Below are positions 50,593-58,572 of a DNA stretch of 64,000 nt, piece by piece. This stretch comes from Ornithinimicrobium pratense. Lineage in GTDB: Bacteria; Actinomycetota; Actinomycetes; Actinomycetales; Dermatophilaceae. The translations under genes and the position numbers were made by a program. The stretch spans positions 992,001 through 1,056,000 of the forward strand of contig NZ_CP044427.1 of NCBI RefSeq assembly GCF_008843165.1, given 5' to 3'. Positions within the stretch are counted from its first letter, which is position 1. Each line of letters begins with the position of its first letter. A model generated the notes under the pieces. It was given only the letters and a program-made list of their open reading frames with translations, did not search any database and had not been told where the DNA came from.

Positions 50593-51828
50593 TCAGCGCC
50601 TCGTGGGGGGTGCGTCCCCCAGGTCCAGCTCGCCGCCGACCAGGCGCGCGTCGGTGCGCTGCGCACGGTCCAGGTAGGTGCGGGACTTCTCGACCTCGCC
50701 CTCGAGCACGCCGATGGTTTCCGCCATCCCGTCCAGCGCCTTGACCCGGAAGGTGTCGATGGCGTCCATCGTCTCGTAGATGTTGGCGAAGGCCGCTTGC
50801 AGCTGCTCCAGACCGATGGTCGAGGACGCCGCCTGCTCCTGGATGGCCACCGAGTTGTCCCGCAGCATCTCCGAGGTGCGCTGGATCATCGTCGAGGTGG
50901 TCTGGTTCAAGGCGGTGATCTGGTCCAGGACGAGGCGTTGGTTGTTCAGCGCCTGGGCGACGAGCACGGCGGTGCGCAAGGCGGAGACCGTGGTCGTCGA
51001 GGCCCGGTCGACACCCTTGATGAGCTCGATGTTGTTCTTCATGATGATGTCGATGGCCAGGTAGTTCTGGATCGACACCGCGAGCTGGGTGAGCAGGTCC
51101 TGGTGCTTCTGCCGGACGTAGAACAGCACGTCCTCGCGCATCGCCTTGGCCCGGTCGGGGTCGGTCTCGTCCATCATCGCGATCTTGGCCGAGACCTTGG
51201 CGTCCAGCTGCTCGGCGATGTAGACGTACTGGTTGAGCCGGCCCATGGCGTCCCACAGCTGCTGCTTCTCCATGTTCAGCGCAGCGTTGTCCTTGGACAG
51301 CTCGTCCTGGCCGTTGCGGAGGGAGTGCAGGATCGCGTCCAGGTGCTTCTCGGCCGACTCGTACTTCTTGAAGTAGGAGGTGACGCGGTCGGAGAAAGGC
51401 AGCCGCTCCAGCCACTTCTTGGGCCCCGTCGCCTGCTTGGGGTCGAGGTCCTCGACGGTCCGGCGCAGCTCGGTGAGGGTCTGGCCGACCTTGGACTCCT
51501 TGGACACCCCGCCCTCCTGCAACGCACGGACCGGCGACTTCAGCAGCCGGTTGGAGGTCTCCGCAGCGGCGCGGATGTCCTGGTCACCCATGGTGCGCAC
51601 GTCGGCCGCGCGCTTGGCGAACTCGGGGGAGCGGGTCTCGGTCTCGGTGAGGCCCTGCAGGAAGGTCTCCACCTTGGCGTCCAGCGCAGGCAGCGTCGCC
51701 GGGTCCACCGGCGGCGCCATCTTCGGGGCCGAGGTCGCGGCGACCGGCGTAACAGGCCCGGGGGCGGTGAGGGTCAATGCCCCCGGCTCGGCCATCGGCT
51801 CCGGTGCGGCGAGCGGCTGGTCGGTCAT
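50593..51828 (-). CDS. TelA-family (toxic anion resistance) protein
   Basis: A 411-residue protein with start after AGAGGAG. The Pro/Ala-rich N-terminus (~1-45) leads to the TelA domain, long charged helices without TM segments. Typical blocks are RLPFSDRVTSYFKKYESAEKHLDAILHSLRNGQDELSKDN, YVRQKHQDLLTQLAVSIQNYLAIDIIMKNN and LVAQALNNQRLVLDQI. The name comes from tellurite resistance, but the biochemical role is not established; the family is tied to envelope stress. It is the first gene of the 11-gene operon that contains pknG, PP2C, VWA and FHA genes, and is divergent from a Crp/Fnr regulator. Confidence 0.9.
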   Translation of the reverse strand: MTDQPLAAPEPMAEPGALTLTAPGPVTPVAATSAPKMAPPVDPATLPALDAKVETFLQGLTETETRSPEFAKRAADVRTMGDQDIRAAAETSNRLLKSPVRALQEGGVSKESKVGQTLTELRRTVEDLDPKQATGPKKWLERLPFSDRVTSYFKKYESAEKHLDAILHSLRNGQDELSKDNAALNMEKQQLWDAMGRLNQYVYIAEQLDAKVSAKIAMMDETDPDRAKAMREDVLFYVRQKHQDLLTQLAVSIQNYLAIDIIMKNNIELIKGVDRASTTTVSALRTAVLVAQALNNQRLVLDQITALNQTTSTMIQRTSEMLRDNSVAIQEQAASSTIGLEQLQAAFANIYETMDAIDTFRVKALDGMAETIGVLEGEVEKSRTYLDRAQRTDARLVGGELDLGDAPPTRR

Positions 51829-51926
51829 CGTGTCTCCTCTGGGTCGCGGGTGCGCCGGGGCCCCTGTGCAAGCCCGCGCGACGTCTCTGACGGGCCTATT
51901 GTGACCCAGGTTCCAGCCTCCCACAT

Positions 51927-51940
51927 GGGGGGATCCCCCC
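51927..51940. promoter_or_regulatory. 14-bp perfect palindrome in the divergent telA/crp region
   Basis: GGGGGG-AT-CCCCCC, ~100 nt upstream of the TelA start and 57 nt upstream of the Crp/Fnr start. Its central position suits an operator for both promoters. A TGTGA half-site (51898-51902) lies nearby. Confidence 0.45.
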
Positions 51941-51996
51941 GGTACGCGGCGGACGGGGTGAACCGCCCCTGCGATAGTGGGACGAGGAGGTGGGTC

Positions 51997-52725
51997 ATGC
52001 CGCATACCGAGCCAGCACGCCGGGACCGGAGCGACCCGGTGGGTCCGGACGAGTTGTGCGTCGCCGGGGTGCCGCTCTTCGCGCCCCTGTCCTACGTCGA
52101 GCAGCTCAACGTCGCCTCCCTGGCCCGGCCGGTCACGGTGCAGCGCGGGGAGCAGATCTACGCCCCCGGGTCACGCGCGGCCCAGCTGATGGTCGTGCAC
52201 ACCGGCCAGGTGAAGATCTCGCGGATCAGCGCCGACGGACACGAGCAGATCGTGCGGGTCCTGGGGCCCGGGGACTTCGTGGGGGAGTCGGCCTTCGTCA
52301 CCGGCGCGCGCCCAGACCACTTCGCCTCCGCGCTCGAGGACGGAAGCATGTGCGTCTTCCGGCACGCGGACCTGGGTCGCCTGGTCCGGGAGCACCCCGG
52401 GGTGGGGATGCGGATGCTTCAGGCCGTCGGCCAGCGGCTGGAGGAGACCGAGCAGCGGCTGGCCGCGGCGGTGTCGGGCAATGTGGCGGCCAGGGTCGCG
52501 GACTACCTGTTGGGGCTGCCCGGCGAGCACGTCGACGGGACCGTCCTGGTCACCCTGCCGCTGGCCAAGAAGGACATCGCCTCGCTGCTGGACACCACAC
52601 CGGAGTCCCTCAGCCGTCAGCTGCGACGGCTCTCACAGGCTGGGGTGATCCAGCAGCGCGGTGGGCGCACGGTCGTGCTCGCGGACGTCGACGCGCTCCT
52701 CGACCTCTCGGCGGGGGCGGGGTAG
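51997..52725 (+). CDS. Crp/Fnr-family transcriptional regulator
   Basis: A 242-residue protein with start after GAGGAGGTGGGTC. The cyclic-nucleotide-binding-type beta roll is ~30-140 (YVEQLNVASLARPVTVQRGEQIYAPGS, GDFVGESAF), followed by a long helix and a C-terminal HTH_Crp (AKKDIASLLDTTPESLSRQLRRLSQAGVI). There is no four-Cys Fe-S set, so it is not an Fnr-type O2 sensor by sequence. The cNMP Arg-Ser pocket is not clearly present. It may control itself and the divergent telA-pknG operon; that is suggested only by orientation. Confidence 0.9.
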   Translation: MPHTEPARRDRSDPVGPDELCVAGVPLFAPLSYVEQLNVASLARPVTVQRGEQIYAPGSRAAQLMVVHTGQVKISRISADGHEQIVRVLGPGDFVGESAFVTGARPDHFASALEDGSMCVFRHADLGRLVREHPGVGMRMLQAVGQRLEETEQRLAAAVSGNVAARVADYLLGLPGEHVDGTVLVTLPLAKKDIASLLDTTPESLSRQLRRLSQAGVIQQRGGRTVVLADVDALLDLSAGAG

Positions 52726-52877
52726 GTACTCGGTACTGCATGGTCAGGTACCGCGTACTTCTGGGCCACCGCCCGGGTGGTGCGCCGACGAAGGAGCTGA
52801 GGCTGGCGTGAGCGTGCTGCGTCCCGCCGAGCAGGTCCAGGTGCGGCCGGGCACGGGCTCGCGTGCCGACCGGACTC

Positions 52878-53219
52878 TCAGGGGCGCTGGTGTCCCGACG
52901 CGGGTTGCACGGACAGCTCCACGCCGATGACGTCCCCGAGGTCGATCCCCTCGGCCCGCCGCACCGCGTCCTTCAACGGCACCCACCAGGTGCCTTTGCG
53001 TGGCCACAGCGATGTCGTGAAGTCCGTGCGGCCGACCCGCCCCATGACCGGGATCATCCCCCAGCCGTAGGTGACGTCGCGCATGATCCCGGTGAGCCAC
53101 TCACTCTCCTCGGGCGGGGCCACGACGAAGTAGAAGGGCGCCGGGCCGCGCCACTCGACCACCTCAGCGACGAAGGCGAGATCGGGGATGAAGTCGGCGT
53201 CGGTGTCCGGCCCGCGCAT
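52878..53219 (-). CDS. DUF1905-domain protein
   Basis: A 113-residue beta-rich protein. The conserved pattern EVVEWRG-PAPFYFVVAPPEES near the N-terminus and GTDFTTSLWPRKGTWWVPLKDAVRRAEGIDLGDVI match DUF1905 (a small OB/AbrB-like domain, usually ~100 residues). Function unknown. It is monocistronic, convergent with the Crp/Fnr gene and divergent from DUF445. Confidence 0.8.
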   Translation of the reverse strand: MRGPDTDADFIPDLAFVAEVVEWRGPAPFYFVVAPPEESEWLTGIMRDVTYGWGMIPVMGRVGRTDFTTSLWPRKGTWWVPLKDAVRRAEGIDLGDVIGVELSVQPASGHQRP

Positions 53220-53492
53220 ACTCGCACCCTAGCCCTGGGGCGACAGATGCGGTGTCGGTCTGACGCGCACCGGCCCGGAGGTCACCGCGCTGCCATGGGT
53301 CACCAGAGAGGGGTTCATGATCACCTCGTCGGTGGCGGGTCGTCGCTCCTCCTAGCCTCGCTGAAGGTGGCGGCAGCGCTGCTGCCCGGGTAGGGCGGGG
53401 CAGCGACGCTTCGCTGGGACCGGGACGCACGGAATACGGTGTGGGGCGGGCCGCTTGCACGGGACGGCCCGACGGCATACCTCAGGAGCAGC

Positions 53493-54755
53493 ATGACCAT
53501 CACTGCGGATCGCAGCTTCACCAGGATCGACGACGAGACCCGGCGGCAGGGCCTGCGCCGGATGCGCGTCGTCGCGACGGGGCTGCTGGTGCTGATGGCT
53601 GTGATCTACGTGCTGACCTACGACCGCGGATCGGGCTGGGACTACGTCAACTCCGCCGCCGAGGCCGGGATGATCGGGGCGATCGCGGACTGGTTCGCCG
53701 TGACGGCCCTGTTCCGGCACCCGCTCGGCATACCGATCCCACACACTGCGCTGGTGTCCCGGCGCAAGAACGACCTGGGCGCGAGCCTGGAGCAGTTCGT
53801 GCGGGAGAACTTCCTGACGCCCGCGGTGCTGCGGGAGAAGTTCACCGACGCGCAGGTGGTGCTGCGGCTGGGCGAGTGGCTGGCAGAGCCCGAGCATGCC
53901 GAGCGGGTGGTGTCCGAGGCGGCCCCCTTCCTCCGGCGCGGGCTGGAGCGGGTCGACGAGCCTGAGCTGCGGACCCTGATCGAGGACGTGCTGCTGCCGC
54001 GGGTCCGGCGCGAGCCGCTGTCGCCGGTCGCCGGCCACCTGTTGGAGCGGGTCATCGAGGACGGCTCCCACCACGGGCTGGTCGACCTCGCGGCGCGCGA
54101 GCTGCACGCCTGGCTGGCGCTGCACCAGGACGAGGTCGAGGTGATCGTGCGCTCGCGGGCGCCGTCGTGGGCGCCGTCCTGGGTCAATGACCAGGTGACC
54201 CGGCGGGTCTATCAGGAGGTGCTGCGCTGGGCCCGCGACGTCAAGGACGACCCGCGGCACAACGTCCGTCAGGCCCTCGACTCTTATCTGTCCGAGCTGG
54301 GCGCGGACCTGCAGCACGAACCGCGGACGCAGGCTCGGTTCGAGAGCCTCAAGGAGCGGCTGCTGGAGCACCCCCAGGTGGCTACCACCGGCGTCCGGCT
54401 GGCGGAGACGCTGCGTAACTCGGTGCTCGAGGCGCTGGAGGATCCCGCCAGCCCGCTCCGTGAGCGGATGGTGTCCGCGCTGCGCGACCTGGGCGCCCGT
54501 GTCGTGACGGACGGGGGTCTGCGGGCCAAGCTGGACGAGTGGACGGCCGACACGGTGGTGGCGCTGGTCGAGCGCTACGGCCCGGAGATCACCTCCGTCA
54601 TCTCCTCCACCATCGAGCGCTGGGACGCCCGGGAGGCCTCGGAGAAGATCGAGCTGCACGTCGGTCGAGACCTGCAGTTCATCCGGATCAACGGCACCGT
54701 GGTCGGCGCTCTGGTAGGGCTGGTCATCCACGGCTTGTCCCAGCTCCTGCTCTGA
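53493..54755 (+). CDS. DUF445-family membrane-anchored protein
   Basis: A 420-residue protein; ATG after CAGGAGCAGC. TM1 is ~25-43. The conserved stretch EAGMIGAIADWFAVTALFRHPLGIPIPHTALVSRRKNDLG is the DUF445 signature. A long helical middle region follows, and a C-terminal TM hairpin (INGTVVGALVGLVIHGLSQLLL) closes it. DUF445/YheB proteins are found across bacteria with unknown function, possibly in envelope organisation. Length and both ends are normal for the family. Confidence 0.9.
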   Translation: MTITADRSFTRIDDETRRQGLRRMRVVATGLLVLMAVIYVLTYDRGSGWDYVNSAAEAGMIGAIADWFAVTALFRHPLGIPIPHTALVSRRKNDLGASLEQFVRENFLTPAVLREKFTDAQVVLRLGEWLAEPEHAERVVSEAAPFLRRGLERVDEPELRTLIEDVLLPRVRREPLSPVAGHLLERVIEDGSHHGLVDLAARELHAWLALHQDEVEVIVRSRAPSWAPSWVNDQVTRRVYQEVLRWARDVKDDPRHNVRQALDSYLSELGADLQHEPRTQARFESLKERLLEHPQVATTGVRLAETLRNSVLEALEDPASPLRERMVSALRDLGARVVTDGGLRAKLDEWTADTVVALVERYGPEITSVISSTIERWDAREASEKIELHVGRDLQFIRINGTVVGALVGLVIHGLSQLLL

Positions 54756-54765
54756 GTGCGGCCCC

Positions 54766-54780
54766 GGGCGGTGTGCGCCC
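54766..54780 (+). terminator. Hairpin downstream of DUF445
   Basis: Arms GGGCG/CGCCC with a 5-nt loop, starting 11 nt after the stop codon. There is no clear T-tract. Confidence 0.35.
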
Positions 54781-54865
54781 ATGCACGTCTGGCCGGGAGC
54801 GAGGGTGCCCCAGGGGTTGTGGACAACTTCTGCGTGCAGGCGGGCGGCGCGGGCAGGGTCGGGTC

Positions 54866-55312
54866 ATGAGCTTCGAGGACCTTCCTGGTGACTGGCCACA
54901 GCGCTCCGTGGCCGACCCGATCTTGGCCGCGGACCTGGTGGATCTGGTGGTCAGCGACGCCGACCGGCGGGACGGCGCCCTGGGCCTGCTGTTGTGTCGG
55001 CCCGACGGCCGGCTCGCGCAGCCGGTCGTGGTGTCCACCCTCGGCTGCCCGGACGTCCTCAACCTGCTCGATCTGGTGCTGGACCAGCTGCCCCACCTGC
55101 CCGGGATCGACGGGCTGGTGCTCGCGATCGCCCGGCAGTGGGGTGGGCTCAGCGACGAGGACCGGGCGCTGCACCAGGCCGCCCTGGAGCTATGCCGTGA
55201 CCACGGCCTCACCCTGTGGGGGGCCTACTTGGCCACCTCCGCCGGGGTCAGCCCGTTGCCCGTGGCTCCCGAGCTGGCGCCCCAGATGGGTGGCCCAGAT
55301 ACGGCTGCCTAA
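54866..55312 (+). CDS. Small conserved cytosolic protein of unknown function
   Basis: A 148-residue protein starting MSFEDLPGDWPQRSVADPILAADLVDLVVSDADRR. It alternates beta strands and helices (GALGLLLCRPDGRLAQPVVVSTL, IDGLVLAIARQWGGLSDEDRALHQAALELCRDHGLTLWGAYLAT). The layout looks like a compact alpha/beta domain found in Micrococcales next to DUF222-HNH or RadC-like genes. I do not recognise a named family. There is no signal peptide. Confidence 0.65.
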   Translation: MSFEDLPGDWPQRSVADPILAADLVDLVVSDADRRDGALGLLLCRPDGRLAQPVVVSTLGCPDVLNLLDLVLDQLPHLPGIDGLVLAIARQWGGLSDEDRALHQAALELCRDHGLTLWGAYLATSAGVSPLPVAPELAPQMGGPDTAA

Positions 55313-55387
55313 CCGACCGCGGCATCCCCGTGCAGCCGCGACCGCCGTGAGTCCGTCCGGCAGCCCCGCCCAAGACCTGCGCGGCAG

Positions 55388-56386
55388 TCAGGGGGCCAGC
55401 GCGGCCAGGGCCGCGTCGACCTCGGCCAGGGCGTCCAGGTCGTAGGTGGACGTCGAGGCCAGCACCTCCGATGCACCGGTGCGTTCTACGAGCGCGCCGA
55501 GTTCGAAGAGCACGTCCTGCGCCGTGCCGTGGACGGCCATCTGCAGTTGCTGCTCCACGACCGACTGCTGCTTGGGGGTGAGCCGCTCGGGCGGGTCGGG
55601 CCGCAGCGGTGGGAAGGCACCCGTCGCGCGGGACTCGGCCATCGCCCACGCCTCCGGCAGGAGCAGCTCCCGCGCCCGGTCGGTGGTGTCGGCGATCATC
55701 ACGTCGAGGCTGATGATGACCTCGGGCTCCGTCTGGCCGTCGCGCGGCCGGAAGTCGCGACGGTAGTCCAGCAGCGGCCCGAGGTCACCGTGCAGGATCG
55801 GGCCACCGACCACCACCGGCAGCCCGAGCCGGGCAGCCAGGGCGAGCCCAGAGCCGGTGGCCAGGACGAGGACCGGCGGGGACTCCACCCCCCGGGGCAT
55901 GGCCGTGACCGGGCCGTCGTCGTGCAGGTAGTCGACCAGCATGGCCAGGTCTGCCGCGAAGCGTGCCCGGTCGTAGCGTTCGACCCCCAGTGCGAGCCGG
56001 ACCGGCGCGGTGAACCCGAGGGAGCGTCCCACACCCAGGTCGATCCGCCCCGGGTGCAGCGCCTCGAGCATCCGGGCCTGCTCGGCCACCACGATAGGAC
56101 TGTGGTTGGGCAGCATGACCCCTCCGGAGCCGACTCTGATCCGGGACGTCTGCGCGGCGATCTGCGCCATGAGGACCGGGGGGCTGCCGCTGCCGATGCC
56201 GGGCACGGCGTGGTGCTCGGCCACCCAGAACCGTCGCAAGCCCAGGCGCTCCGCCCGACGGGCTCGATCGACTGTGTGCTGCAGGGCGGCGGCGGCAGGC
56301 TCCCCCTCACGGGTGCGCGACCGGTCCAGCAAGGACACTGGCACCGGCAGGGCTGCTTTCGGGGAGCTCGGGGGATCTGCATCCAT
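55388..56386 (-). CDS. LLM-class flavin-dependent oxidoreductase
   Basis: I start at MDADPPSSPKAALPVPVSLLDRS (332 residues), the point where homology to the family begins. Bacterial-luciferase-like TIM barrel: LRRFWVAEHHAVPGIGSGSP, RIRVGSGGVMLPNHSPIVVAEQARMLEALHPGRIDLGVGRS, MPRGVESPPVLVLATG. The AEHH and GGVMLPNH motifs place it in the MsnO8/YhbW-like group using FMN or F420. Substrate unknown; intact, unlike the LLM gene at 22 kb. Confidence 0.9.
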   Translation of the reverse strand: MDADPPSSPKAALPVPVSLLDRSRTREGEPAAAALQHTVDRARRAERLGLRRFWVAEHHAVPGIGSGSPPVLMAQIAAQTSRIRVGSGGVMLPNHSPIVVAEQARMLEALHPGRIDLGVGRSLGFTAPVRLALGVERYDRARFAADLAMLVDYLHDDGPVTAMPRGVESPPVLVLATGSGLALAARLGLPVVVGGPILHGDLGPLLDYRRDFRPRDGQTEPEVIISLDVMIADTTDRARELLLPEAWAMAESRATGAFPPLRPDPPERLTPKQQSVVEQQLQMAVHGTAQDVLFELGALVERTGASEVLASTSTYDLDALAEVDAALAALAP

Positions 56387-56536
56387 GACCTCTCGACCGT
56401 ATGCCAGCCCGCCCGCCTCGGCGATACGGTCGGGCATGGGCGCGGCCGGGGTGTGGCTGGGGTGTGGCTGGACGAGCATGAGCCCGGTGCTGCTGAGGCC
56501 CGATCGGGTGGCGGGCGCGCCCCAGCGCACGCGCGG

Positions 56537-58432
56537 TCATGCTGCGGCGCGGTGTTCTGGCCGAGGCAAGCAGGGCAGCAACGGAGGAGGTGGGCGGTAG
56601 GTGGAGGGTGGGGTGCCGAGCTGGCGGGGCCGCTCCCGGGCCAGGTTGCAGCGGGCGCACAGGCCGCGGCCGTTCTCGGCGTCGGTGGACCCCTGGTCGG
56701 CATGGCGCTGGACGTGGTCGATGTGGCGGACGGGTGCACCGCACCAGCTGTTGCGACAGGTCTGATCTCGAGAGACGAGGAGGGCACGCAGGGCACCGGT
56801 GAAGAGCCGCTTGCGGTTGTCCCGGTCGGTGAGGACACCGCTGACCGGGTCGGTGTACAGCCGTCGCACCCAGACGGTCGCCGAGGGCGCAGCCTCGGGG
56901 ACGGCGACCTGCCGACGCTGCTCGCGGGCCGGGTCGTTCGGTCGTTCGCCGGTGGACTCGGGCCGCTTCTGCTCCAGCTCGGGGTTGCAACCTGGCCCGG
57001 CTGCCGGATCCCGCTCGGGCTTCGAGCCCTGGTGGGCACAGCTGTCCCCTAGAGCTGACGGGTCAGGTTCTTCAGAGTCTGCCGCGCTGGCAGATGTGGT
57101 CGGGCTCGTGAAGGTGCTGGCGGGTTCGGCTCGGCGGCTCAGTGACCCCAGATCTGGGGCGGTAGGAAGTCCGCTCGCCGCAGGGTGGCCATGGGTCAAG
57201 GTGCAGGAGAAGGTGGTGCACCGGGGGCCGCCGGGACAGTAGCCGGCAGGGACGATGCCACCACCGAAGCCGGCCGAGATGCTCGGTGCGGCCCGCGTGC
57301 TGGCCGGACTATGCGCGGTCCCACCGACATTTTCGTCGCCCTCGGCAGCGTCATCGGCCAGGCCCGTCCCGGCCTCGCTCCTGTCGGCCTGGCTGGTGTC
57401 GGCGTCGCTGGTGTCAGTGGTGGGATTGAGCAGGTCTCTTGCGCTTTGGGCGGGGATCGGGCCGTAGCCGAGGAGGACAGCCGCGTCCGAGGTGCCCGCG
57501 AACAGGGCCTCGTCGGTGATGACCAGGCCCACCTCGACGTCGACCCCGTCGACCACGCTGCGGCCGGTGAGACGCTCGAAGAGCGCGTCTGCCATCAGCT
57601 GGCCCAGGGTGCGTGGGTCGCCGGAGGCCTTCATCGTCTCCGCGGTGGCGCGCAGCGAGTGGTAGCAGGCGATGGCCTGCGGTGCGGGAAGGCGGGCGCT
57701 CAGCAGCCCCATGACGTCCGGACAGGGTCGAACGGACACCCCACGGTCCGCGGCCGCCTTGCGGGCGCGGGCGACGAAACCGGCCGGGTCCACCTCATAC
57801 ACCAGGGAGCGCACCAACGCGCCGATCTCCTGGGTGGATGCCCCGGCCAGCCGGGGCCCCAGGCGCTCGTCGATCTCGGCCCGGTCGGCCGCATCCACGC
57901 AGGTCGTGGCCTCCGTGATGACGCGAGCCTGCAGCGCGGTGATCACCCCGGCCCGTAACGCGCCCAGGGTGCGCGGCATCTCTCGGACCAGCGCCTTGGC
58001 GCAGGTCAGCTCCCGCGATCCCCAGTAAGGAGACGTCAACCGAGCCTGAGCCAGGTCGTCCGGCACCGCCTTCCCGGCCCGCGACGGAGCGACGCCGTCG
58101 GCGATCTGCGCGGCGACCTGCGAGGTGTAGAACGCGACCTGCAGGCTCGCGCCGACCGCCGCCACAGCCCGGGAAAGCAGCTCCAGCTCTCGCAGCAATG
58201 CCAGCCGGTCCTCGTCGCTGAGTCCGTCCAGCCGTTCCTGCGGCAGCAGCTCTCGCCAGGACGCGATCTGGTCGGCCCACGACAGCGTCCGATCCGGGGG
58301 TGCAGGAGTGCTCGTCGCGCCGTCCCGGGCCTCGACGCCAGTTCCCGCCGCTCTCTCCTCCGGCGCGGCCGGGCATCCGGCGCCGCTGCCGTCGACTGGA
58401 CTCTCGTCGCTTTGCCTACGTCCCACCTGCAC
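56537..58432 (-). CDS. DUF222/HNH endonuclease-domain protein (13E12 repeat family type)
   Basis: A 631-residue protein with GTG start preceded by GGAGGGGG. The DUF222 domain is ~60-330 (LSDEDRLALLRELELLSRAVAAVGASLQVAFYTSQ; REMPRTLGALRAGVITALQARVITEAT; ADALFERLTG). A ~120-residue disordered linker leads to a C-terminal HNH module (~545-595): CRNSWCGAPVRHIDHVQRHADQGSTDAENGRGLCARCN, with paired Cys ligands and the DH/N catalytic set. These proteins are multi-copy in actinobacteria and some are LexA-controlled. A LexA-box-like site overlaps its promoter. Confidence 0.88.
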   Translation of the reverse strand: MQVGRRQSDESPVDGSGAGCPAAPEERAAGTGVEARDGATSTPAPPDRTLSWADQIASWRELLPQERLDGLSDEDRLALLRELELLSRAVAAVGASLQVAFYTSQVAAQIADGVAPSRAGKAVPDDLAQARLTSPYWGSRELTCAKALVREMPRTLGALRAGVITALQARVITEATTCVDAADRAEIDERLGPRLAGASTQEIGALVRSLVYEVDPAGFVARARKAAADRGVSVRPCPDVMGLLSARLPAPQAIACYHSLRATAETMKASGDPRTLGQLMADALFERLTGRSVVDGVDVEVGLVITDEALFAGTSDAAVLLGYGPIPAQSARDLLNPTTDTSDADTSQADRSEAGTGLADDAAEGDENVGGTAHSPASTRAAPSISAGFGGGIVPAGYCPGGPRCTTFSCTLTHGHPAASGLPTAPDLGSLSRRAEPASTFTSPTTSASAADSEEPDPSALGDSCAHQGSKPERDPAAGPGCNPELEQKRPESTGERPNDPAREQRRQVAVPEAAPSATVWVRRLYTDPVSGVLTDRDNRKRLFTGALRALLVSRDQTCRNSWCGAPVRHIDHVQRHADQGSTDAENGRGLCARCNLARERPRQLGTPPSTYRPPPPLLPCLPRPEHRAAA

Positions 58433-58484
58433 ACACCCCCTCCGGTGCCTCTTGCCGAGCCTCTACTTCGAAACTCGTACATAC

Positions 58485-58523
58485 ATACTAACGCATGATC
58501 GAGAGTGGTGCAACATATGTTCG
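58485..58523 (-). promoter_or_regulatory. HNH-gene promoter with a LexA-box-like palindrome
   Basis: Minus-strand -35 TTGCAC (58513-58508) and -10 TAGTAT (58490-58485) are spaced 17 nt. The palindrome AACATATGTT (58512-58521), within GCAACATATGTTCG, overlaps the -35. It matches the actinobacterial SOS box CGAAC-N4-GTTCG at 12 of 14 positions. A second palindrome, AACATGTT, follows at 58524-58531. Confidence 0.65.
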
Positions 58524-58572
58524 AACATGTTGGGTCCTCTTGGGCGCGTCACGCTGTGGGCTACCGGGGTGC

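Noticed and set aside
50593..51828. True tellurite-resistance (Ter) operon
   Set aside because: Only a TelA-family protein is present; no TerB/TerC/TerD-type genes are found, so a tellurite-resistance label would be misleading.
53352..54782. 476-codon minus-strand frame
   Set aside because: Antisense to DUF445, which has the conserved family signature.
55529..57052. 507-codon plus-strand frame
   Set aside because: Shadow across the LLM and HNH genes; no recognisable domain.
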